A model generated the notes under the pieces. It searched no databases, was not told where the DNA came from, and saw only the letters and a list, made by a program, of their open reading frames with translations. DNA of 64,000 bases from Adhaeribacter radiodurans (GTDB lineage Bacteria; Bacteroidota; Bacteroidia; Cytophagales; Hymenobacteraceae): assembly GCF_014075995.1 (NCBI RefSeq), contig NZ_CP055153.1, positions 1,798,001 to 1,862,000 on the forward strand. The letters are read 5' to 3'. Of the stretch, positions 8,802-17,000 are shown one piece after another (within the stretch, counting starts at the first letter, position 1; every line of letters starts with the position of its first letter). The position numbers were made by a program, and so were the translations under genes.

Positions 8802-9616
8802 AATATTTGCTTAATATTATTTTTAATAAGGAAGCTGTTTCGCCTTTTTAGAAGTTTATTCATTATTTGGTAATTGCCGCAACAATTAGTTCGTTGCAAC
8901 AAGCTTCTATAAGGTGTTGAAGACACCACCTTAGGCGAAATTTTTTACTTTTTTTATAAATGCGAAACAACTTCAAGAAGAAAGAAGACGAACAGCCGAG
9001 TTAAAATTTATAAAATAAGGAAAACGGCTTTTGGTGAAGATCAATTAATAATCCTTTTTATAAATTAGAAGATATAATATGTGATATTAACTATTATTTT
9101 ATATTTGTAAATAGTAGGTAAAGCTTCGGCATTGTAAAAAAATTAGATTCCCTAGGCTTCCTTTTATTCGAAACAGCCGTACTCGGAGTTAAATACAAAT
9201 ATCTATAATCCCGCTAAAAGCTTCAATAAAATTTAGTTTATGAAAAATATTATACGAAAACTATAATAAATTAAAATAATTCTTGCATAAGTCTGTTAGT
9301 ATGCGTAAACTTCATCAATATTCCAGAATTAGCATTAAACTACTTAACTAAACAAAAAACACTTATACGAATAATTATATTAAACTTAAATCCTGCTTTA
9401 AAGCACTAGCGCCACTTCCAGTTCATTTTTTAAATTTAAAATAGCGATAGTTCTCCTTTAAGGATTCTCACTAAAAATTCCTATTTTAATTGTAAAGAAT
9501 GGCTGGTAATCAATCCAACTACTCCACCTATTTCTAAAATTAATTTTAGAAATACTATGTGTTTCGACTGTATTAGCTCTTATAAACTGATTTAAATACA
9601 CCAGATTACCTTTCAA
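8802..9616. other. 815-base noncoding stretch with inverted repeats
   Basis: No supported gene lies here. GAAGCTGTTTCGC at 8831-8843 is inverted at 8962-8974 with one mismatch, and inside it an aggcgaa block and a small AAGGTG/CACCTT stem can pair, so the first 150 bases could fold. TATATTTG at 9100-9107 fits the -7 consensus but is over 500 bases from the next start codon, so it may drive a long leader or a small RNA. The rest is AT-rich with no recognisable structure. Confidence 0.4.
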
Positions 9617-11842
9617 ATGAAAAAGCTTTCTACTTTTCCTTTCAATCTATCAAAATCACAACCTCTGTTTTATTTATTCTTTAGCGTATTCCTCTTATTC
9701 GGCAGTTTAATTTCTTTGGAAGGATCCGCCCAAACCATTGCGGTAGAAAATACCGATAAATTTCCGGCACTTGACCAAATGGTTCTTTCCCGGGTTCAAA
9801 ATCCGTGGCGCCGTCAGAACTTAGATGGTACCTACACTCCTTACAATGCCAACCACGACAAAGTAAAACTGAAGATTTATAATCGCGGCTCCAGTACGCT
9901 TACTATTAGCAAATTTACTCTTTCCAGCACTTCTCGCTGGAAAATTACTTTGCCCAAAGCTTTGCCTATATCTGTTAGTGCGGGTAGCTCCATTGAAACT
10001 ACAGTAGAGTTTATTGCAAAAGATCAAGCTACACGGGTTAAAGTTCTGCACGATCTGCTAACTATTACTTCTAACGACAAAACTACTCCGTCTAAAGTTG
10101 TTAAGCTCCATGGCTTATGGCAAAAAGGAGGTGAAGGTAACCGCGAACCTTGGGCGCAGGAAATTATTAATGCCTTTGGTTATACTACTAAAACCGGGTA
10201 CGCACAGCATGATGGTGATAGCGATGGTGATTATACCGTTCCCAATTCTGACGAAATTTTATCGGCAAACTTTGTGCGGGTTGATGGCAGCAAACCGGTT
10301 ACGGTAACACAACTGGGAGCTTACCATGGCTGCTGCTATTATGGAGAAAAAATTGCCTGGTACCCTAAAGGTACTAACAATGTAGCTATTGCTACCAGCC
10401 ATTATTTTTTAGATAGCCAGTCGTTGTTGCCCCGAAAAACCGGATCTTCTTCGGCTATAGCGCAAGGCACTTTCAACCCAAGTGGCGCATTTGGCTTTAA
10501 AGTAGGTAGTGCTTACTCAGACCGAGCTAAAAATTTCGAAAATAAAATTGGTATGCGTATCTGGAAAGCCGTGGATGCCAATGGTAAAATTATTGCTAAT
10601 GCCTACATTATTGGTGCGGATTATCTGGGTACTGAATTTACTAATTACGATTACCAGGATAACGTATATTATGTTACCAATATCAGACCGGAATCTGGTC
10701 AGGTTAATGTTGAATTAGCGGTAACTCCTTCTGATCGGGATTTTGGTTCTGTATTAAAAGGAAGCACCAAGACACTTTCTGTTACTCTAAAAAACAGTGG
10801 TAGAAGTGGCCAGTCTAGTATAAAAATCAGCAGCGTGGCTCTTTCTGGTCCTAATAAAGCAGAATTTATTGCTAAAGCTATTTCTACAACTTTGGCTCCT
10901 CAGGCCAGCATTAGTGCTAGTGTTAGCTTTAAACCTACGGCGAAAGGCATAAAAAATGCTGCCTTGTTAGTGTACCACAATGCTCCTGGCTCTCCACTGC
11001 GTATTCCGCTTTACGGTATTGCCAACGAATCGGGTTCTACTATAACCGTAGTGAAGCGGGTAAAAGGTGGCTCGGATGCGAGCATGACTATTGCGGGTAA
11101 AGTTTGGGAATCAGATAAAAATTACCGTAAAGGTTCAGTTCGGTTAGATAAGCAAGTAACTCCTGGACCAATTTCGGCTACCGACCAAGATGTTTTGTAT
11201 CAAACGTACTTATCGGCTACCCAGAACTTAGCTGAAACTAGGGTAGAAATTCCTATGGCGAATGGTTCTTATTACGTGCGGTTGCACTTTGCCGAAAACT
11301 ATTTCCCATCTAACAATTCCCGGGTTTTCAACATTAATATTGAAGGAACTAACCGTTTAACCGGGTTTGATATCCACAAAGAGGTAGGTTACCGTTCCGC
11401 TTTAGTGAAAGATTTTGCGGTAACAGTAAGCGGAGGTGTTCTGAATTTGAAATTTAACCCAACTGTAAACCGCTTGGCTCTATGCGGGGTGGAAATTTTT
11501 AAATCTTCGTCAGGATCTGCTGCTAATACCATTTCTGACTTAAATTTAACCGATAATGTTGGGGAAGAAATGAAAGATTTGCAATTGAAAGTATACCCGA
11601 ACCCCAGCAACGGCGAAAAAGTTTTTGTAGAAGCTTCTAATTTTGCGCAACAAGAAGAAGTGACCCTTTCTTTACACGACTTAGTTGGTCACACCATAGA
11701 AGTAAAAACTTTAGTTACCGACGAAAACGGCAGTGTTTCTACTCAGATGGCTACTAATAAACAATTATCCAGCGGTTTATATATATTGAGAGGTCGGGGA
11801 GCAATTTCCGGCGAAACTCAGTCGCGGTTGGTAATTGAATAA
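9617..11842 (+). CDS. Secreted malectin/ASPM-SPD-2-Hydin domain protein with T9SS sorting domain
   Basis: A 741-residue secreted protein. A signal peptide covers about residues 1-38, ending in SAQ. An Ig-like choice-of-anchor D type domain follows (SRWKITLPKALPISVSAGSS), then a middle region with the acidic stretch HDGDSDGDYTVPNSDE. A second ASPM-SPD-2-Hydin-like domain with DRDFGSVLKGSTKTLSVTLKNSG lies at about 360-465. A malectin-like carbohydrate-binding domain is at about 474-630 (YYVRLHFAENYF and the closing LCGVEIF). The last ~80 residues, with VYPNPSNGEKV and SGLYILRGRG, form a T9SS type A sorting domain. It probably binds glycans at the cell surface. No catalytic residues are recognised. 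A strong terminator follows. Confidence 0.88.
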   Translation: MKKLSTFPFNLSKSQPLFYLFFSVFLLFGSLISLEGSAQTIAVENTDKFPALDQMVLSRVQNPWRRQNLDGTYTPYNANHDKVKLKIYNRGSSTLTISKFTLSSTSRWKITLPKALPISVSAGSSIETTVEFIAKDQATRVKVLHDLLTITSNDKTTPSKVVKLHGLWQKGGEGNREPWAQEIINAFGYTTKTGYAQHDGDSDGDYTVPNSDEILSANFVRVDGSKPVTVTQLGAYHGCCYYGEKIAWYPKGTNNVAIATSHYFLDSQSLLPRKTGSSSAIAQGTFNPSGAFGFKVGSAYSDRAKNFENKIGMRIWKAVDANGKIIANAYIIGADYLGTEFTNYDYQDNVYYVTNIRPESGQVNVELAVTPSDRDFGSVLKGSTKTLSVTLKNSGRSGQSSIKISSVALSGPNKAEFIAKAISTTLAPQASISASVSFKPTAKGIKNAALLVYHNAPGSPLRIPLYGIANESGSTITVVKRVKGGSDASMTIAGKVWESDKNYRKGSVRLDKQVTPGPISATDQDVLYQTYLSATQNLAETRVEIPMANGSYYVRLHFAENYFPSNNSRVFNINIEGTNRLTGFDIHKEVGYRSALVKDFAVTVSGGVLNLKFNPTVNRLALCGVEIFKSSSGSAANTISDLNLTDNVGEEMKDLQLKVYPNPSNGEKVFVEASNFAQQEEVTLSLHDLVGHTIEVKTLVTDENGSVSTQMATNKQLSSGLYILRGRGAISGETQSRLVIE

Positions 11843-11864
11843 GGAAGACGACCTAAATAAAAAT

Positions 11865-11895
11865 AAAAAAGAGCTACCAGAAGTAGCTCTTTTTT
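11865..11895 (+). terminator. Rho-independent terminator after the malectin protein
   Basis: Stem of A-run plus GAGCTAC (11865-11877) with GTAGCTC plus T-run (11883-11895) and a 5-base loop. It could work in both directions between two convergent genes. Confidence 0.85.
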
Positions 11896-12040
11896 ATTTT
11901 CCAGAAATTTTTAAATGAATCTGGTTTATTGTTATTTTAGGGTAAAAGCAATTAAAATACTTTGTAAATAGAGCTTATCCTTTATATAAATTAGAATTTT
12001 TTAGTGTATGGCTGCTTTACTATTTACTATTTATTAGCTA

Positions 12041-13252
12041 CTATCCGGCCCATTCCATCGGGTTCGTATCAATACCTTCTTTGTACATTTTCCAATGCGG
12101 CGACATGTTCCGCAATTTCTCTACTACTTCCTGTACGTGCGAAATGGCGTATTTTATTTGTTCGGCAGTTGTAAAACGACTTAAACTAAACCGGAGCGAT
12201 GAGTAAGCTAAATTGTCGCTTAATCCGAGGGCTTTTAAAACGTAAGAAGGTTCCATAGAGGCAGACGTACAGGCAGAGCCCGACGAAACAGCCAAATCTT
12301 TTAATCCCATCATTAAACTTTCTCCTTCCACGTATTTAAATGAAATATTGGCAACGTGGGGCAAACAATGTTCTTTGTAGCCATTACGCTGCGTTTCTTC
12401 TATCTGGAGCAATTCGGTTTCTAAATGGTCGCGTAATTTCCCAATCCGTTCGGCATCATTCGCCATTTCTAAGCGGCACAATTCACAGGCTTTACCTAAA
12501 CCAACAATTCCGGGTACGTTAAGGGTACCCGACCGCATTCCGCGTTCGTGTCCGCCCCCATCCATTTGAGCCGTAATTTTTACACTCGGGTTTTTACGGC
12601 GCACGTATAAAGCACCCACTCCTTTCGGACCATACAACTTATGACCAGAAAACGCCATTAAATCAATCTTATCTGCCTCTACATCTACCGGAATTTTACC
12701 TACTGCCTGAGTGGCGTCGGTCATGAAAAGAATGCCGTATTTATGAGCAATTGCCGAAATTTCCCGGATGGGTTGAATTACGCCCGTTTCGTTGTTGGCG
12801 TACATAACCGAGATTAAAATAGTTTTAGGCGTAATAGCGGCTTCCAGTTCGTTCAAATCAATTAAACCTTCTTTGTTTACGTTCAGGTAAGTAATTGCAC
12901 CGCCTAATTTTTCGAGGTGTTTGCAGGTATCTAAAACCGCTTTATGCTCGGTAGTAACCGTAATAATATGATTTCCTTTAGCCGCATACATTTCAAACAC
13001 TCCCTTAATAGCTAGGTTATTTGATTCGGTAGCGCCCGAGGTAAAAATAATTTCTTTGGGGTTGCTATTAATCAAGGCTGCAATTTGCTCCCGGGCATAA
13101 TCTACCGCTTCTTTAGCCGCCCAGCCAAAAGCATGATCCCGGGATGCAGCATTCCCAAAATGCTCCGTTAGGTAGGGAAGCATGGCTTCCAGAACCCGCG
13201 GATCTAAAGGAGTAGTAGCATTATTATCTAAATAGATAGGTAATTTGAGCAT
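12041..13252 (-). CDS. iscS: Cysteine desulfurase, IscS type
   Basis: A 403-residue PLP enzyme that takes sulfur from cysteine for Fe-S clusters and tRNA thiolation. The N-terminus has the family hallmark [12 protein letters not shown]. The PLP lysine is in [11 protein letters not shown] and the catalytic cysteine in the flexible loop [20 protein letters not shown]. That loop form is the group I (IscS/NifS) type rather than SufS. Length matches the family. It stands alone with no iscU or scaffold gene next to it. It is divergent from the methylmalonyl-CoA epimerase gene, with 173 bases between. Confidence 0.94.
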   Translation of the reverse strand: MLKLPIYLDNNATTPLDPRVLEAMLPYLTEHFGNAASRDHAFGWAAKEAVDYAREQIAALINSNPKEIIFTSGATESNNLAIKGVFEMYAAKGNHIITVTTEHKAVLDTCKHLEKLGGAITYLNVNKEGLIDLNELEAAITPKTILISVMYANNETGVIQPIREISAIAHKYGILFMTDATQAVGKIPVDVEADKIDLMAFSGHKLYGPKGVGALYVRRKNPSVKITAQMDGGGHERGMRSGTLNVPGIVGLGKACELCRLEMANDAERIGKLRDHLETELLQIEETQRNGYKEHCLPHVANISFKYVEGESLMMGLKDLAVSSGSACTSASMEPSYVLKALGLSDNLAYSSLRFSLSRFTTAEQIKYAISHVQEVVEKLRNMSPHWKMYKEGIDTNPMEWAG

Positions 13253-13425
13253 TAAATGTAGAATATAGATTAACGAATTGCTTCTTAAAAAACAGGAGTT
13301 AACCAGTATAAGTTTTAATTTACCGTAAAAATAGATAGATAAGTAGTTATTAGTGGTAGGTTAATAGAAATTAGCTATAAACTATCGCTTAACTAATCAA
13401 CAAAATAAATTACCCTTTCCGGTAT

Positions 13426-13833
13426 ATGAACAAAGTAGAACATATTGGTATTGCGGTCCAAGATCTGGAAAAAGCAAATCTTATTTATACGCAAATATTA
13501 GGTACTGAACCTTATAAAAGCGAACAGGTAACCTCCGAAAAAGTAATTACCTCTTTTTTCCAATGCGGCGAATCTAAAATTGAATTGCTGGCGGCTACTG
13601 ATGAAACCAGTGTAATAGCTGCTTTTATTCAGAAGCGTGGAGAAGGACTGCATCATATTGCTTTTTCCGTAGACGACATTGAAGCCGAAATGAGTAGATT
13701 AAAACAAGCCGGATTCACTTTACTCAGCGAAACTCCAAAACCCGGCGCTGATAATAAATTAATCTGTTTTGTTCATCCTAAAGATGCCAGTGGTGTATTA
13801 ATTGAACTGTGTCAGGAGAAAACCTCATTTTAA
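13426..13833 (+). CDS. mce: Methylmalonyl-CoA epimerase
   Basis: A 135-residue enzyme of the vicinal oxygen chelate (glyoxalase) fold that interconverts the two isomers of methylmalonyl-CoA in the propionate/succinyl-CoA route. The first metal-binding region is KVEHIGIAVQDL, the second GEGLHHIAFSVDDI, and the C-terminal GVLIELCQ provides the last glutamate. Length and motif spacing are standard. It is a single gene; the mutase subunits are not in this window. Its 3' end faces the very large adhesin gene. Confidence 0.92.
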   Translation: MNKVEHIGIAVQDLEKANLIYTQILGTEPYKSEQVTSEKVITSFFQCGESKIELLAATDETSVIAAFIQKRGEGLHHIAFSVDDIEAEMSRLKQAGFTLLSETPKPGADNKLICFVHPKDASGVLIELCQEKTSF

Positions 13834-13970
13834 ATAATCTTAAGCACCGAGATTCAAGAATGCAAGCTCCTTTATTTTTAAATTTTATAAGGCTAATTCT
13901 TTAACCAAGGTGGGGTTATTATAAAAATTAACCATATTTGATTTAAGGATATAATGAATTTAATTAAAAG

Positions 13971-14002
13971 GTAATTCGGCATTTTAATTAGTGCCGAATT
14001 AC
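13971..14002 (-). terminator. Terminator hairpin that contains the adhesin stop codon
   Basis: Perfect 11-base arms (GTAATTCGGCA on both strands, 13971-13981 and 13992-14002) flank a 10-base loop in which the TAA stop codon of the adhesin gene lies. On the minus strand it is followed by CTTTTAATT. The stem therefore overlaps the last codons. Confidence 0.65.
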
Positions 14003-17000
14003 TCTAAGAATATAATTTTTTGTACCGGATTGTATGGATACTATGTAGGTGCCAATGGTTAAACTCTCCAGATTCAAATCCAGGTAATTAGCTTCAATTA
14101 CATCTTTTCTTTCATCTGTTTTTACTAATTTTCCGGCCACATCCCAAACAAGAATAGTTGTTTTTCCATCCAACTTATTGGGAACAAAAATTCTTACTTC
14201 CTTGTGGGTTGGATTAGGATAAGCAATTAAATTTTCAATTTTTGTCCCACTTTGACTATTCAGAGCTATAATTTGGCTGTAAACGTGCTTGCCGTCAAAA
14301 TCAACCTGTTTAAGGCGATAATAAATAGCTGAGGCAGCTACACTTACATCCTCATAGGAATAGGTAAGCAATGCATTACTATTTCCGGCACCCTCTACCT
14401 GACCAACCTGAGAAAAAGTAATTCCATCTACACTTCTTTCAATAGCAAAATAACGGTTATTCTTTTCTGTAACTGTAGCCCAGGTTAAGCTTGCTCTTCC
14501 ATTTTGATACATACCTTTAAAATATAGGAGAGATACTGGCAATAGTATGGGTGAATTAAAACGAGTGGCTGCCGATGGGTTTCCATCGGGGCTTACACTA
14601 TAGGTAACCGGTATATTCGTACTAATTCCGGTACTTACTTCAGTCGCCGTTATGGTAACAGTTCGCGTGCCAGAGATTAAGGTTGATAAATCAGAAACAT
14701 ATATTTTACCAGTGGTGAGATCTATACTGGTTCCCGGTAGAAAACCAGTGCCGGTAAAAGTATATTGGTTATTGTTAGGTAATTGAGGTGCCGCTATAAT
14801 TTCTTTAAATACATATTCGCTGCGCGGGTAAGCTGGATTTACTATGTAATTAATAGCACAATTAATTACTGTTAAAGAAACAATGTTGGAAGGTACCAAT
14901 GCACAATTTTCATTGGAGGCTTTCACGGTAAAGGAAGCATTCTGGGTAATATTCACGTAAAAGTCAATGGGTCCAGAACCGCTATAGCTTCCCCAGGAAA
15001 CTTCGGGTGTTGTACTGTTATTGCGGAATAACTGATAGGTATAGTTGTTTTGCGGATTAGTAACCGAAATTACCGTAGTTCCATTGCCACAAAAGGAAGT
15101 TGGTGAACTGGAAATTGTGGGTACAACTGTAGTAATTACTGTTATTACTGATGAACCCGACATAGTTACGTTGTTACAAGCAGTTGGCGCACTAGCTTGC
15201 ACCGTTAAGGTAGTATTGGCGGTTAAAGAACCGGAGGTTAATGTAATGGAACCACCGGTTCCCGTAACTGGATTACCGGTAGAATTAGTGCCAGCGAAAA
15301 TCTGATATTGAACTCCAGACTGGGAACCGGATAAAGTAAGTTGGGCAGTGCTTCCGCTGCAAACAGTTTGAGAAGCTGGCGAAATATTAAAAACAACAGG
15401 TAGATTATTAACTGTTATAGCGGCTGAACCAGTCATGTTAATATTAGTACAACCAGCAGGGGCAATGGCCTGAACTGTTAAGGTGGTACTGGTAGTTAAG
15501 GGACCGGAAATAAGATTGATGGCCCCACCTGAACTTAATACTTGTGCTCCACTAGGAGTACTTCCATTATAAATTTGATAGTAAATACCCGATTGGGAGT
15601 TAGCTAAAGTAAGAGTAGCTGTGCCGCCACTACATATTGTTTGATTGCTGGTAGACAAAGTATAAATAGTTGGAGGATTGTTTACCGTAACCACCGTAGA
15701 CCCACTCATATTAACATTGGTACAACCAGTAGGCGCAAAAGCTTGTACGGTTAATGTAGTACTAGAACTTAGACTTCCTGAGGTTAAGGTAATACTATTT
15801 CCGGAAGTGCCACTCACCGGATTACCGGTTGGTGTACTACCATTATACAATTGATATTGAATTCCTGTTTGAGAGCCAGACAAAGTCACTTGAGCGGTAC
15901 CTCCACTGCAAATGGTTCGATTTCCGGATGTAATATTAAAGACTGCAGGAGGGTTATTTACCGTAACCACTGTAGACCCATTCATGTTAACATTAGTACA
16001 ACCGGCAGGACCAATAGCTTGTACGGTTAATGTAGTGCTGGTGCTTAAACTTCCGGAAATTAAGTTAATACTGTTTCCTGTAGACCCATTTACTGGATTG
16101 CCGGTAGGCGTACTGCCATTATATATCTGATATTGGACTTCTGTTTGGGAGCCAGATAAAGTAAGCTGTACTGTTCTGCCACTACAAATAATTTGAGTTG
16201 CTGGAGTTACATTATAAGAGGTAGGAGGTGTATTTACTGTAACAACCGAAGTACCGGTCATAGTGCTAGTGCAACCAGTAGAAGATGTTGCCTGAACCGA
16301 AAGACTTGCATTAGCGGTTAACGCCGCAGAAATAAGCGTAATAGTGCCTCCTGTACCATTTACTGCATTTCCACTGGGTGAGCCGTTTATAAAGATCCGG
16401 TAGCTAACACCACTTTGGGAATTAGATAGATTAATAGATGCCGTATTCCCAGTGCAAATAGATTGGGTAGCAGGAGCAACAGTATAAGCGGTTGGAAGCG
16501 GATTTACGGTGACCACTGAAGATCCATTCATGGTAACGTTGCTACAAGCGCTGGTGGGTATTGCCTGTACCGTTAAGGTAGCATTAGCATTTAAAGGGCC
16601 TGAAGTTAGCTGAATAGCATTCCCTGTTGACCCTGCAACTTGAAGCCCACTTGCAGCGCCGTTAATGTATATTTGATAATTAACCCCAGTTTGGGAATTA
16701 GATAAAGTAACTGTTGCCGTACCCCCACTACAAATGGATTGGGTAGCTGGAGTAACGTTATAAACGGTAGGTGGGGTACTAATAGTAATTACATAACTTC
16801 CTGTTAAAGGAACAGTTCCACAAGAAGCCCCAACTTTGTAGGCTCTTACCATAAGGGTAGTATTAGCAGTTAAAGTAGCTGATGTTAAAATAATCGTACC
16901 ACCCGTTCCTAAAACAGACGAACCACTTACGGCATTCGTATTAACATCGTAAATTTCGTAAACTACTCCATTTTCAGAACTAGCCACTGAAATTCTAGCT

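Noticed and set aside
15130-16770. A CRISPR-like look of regularly spaced repeats
   Set aside because: The spacing is about 270 bases, the whole unit is repeated and in frame, and it encodes a protein domain. There are no short repeats with unique spacers.
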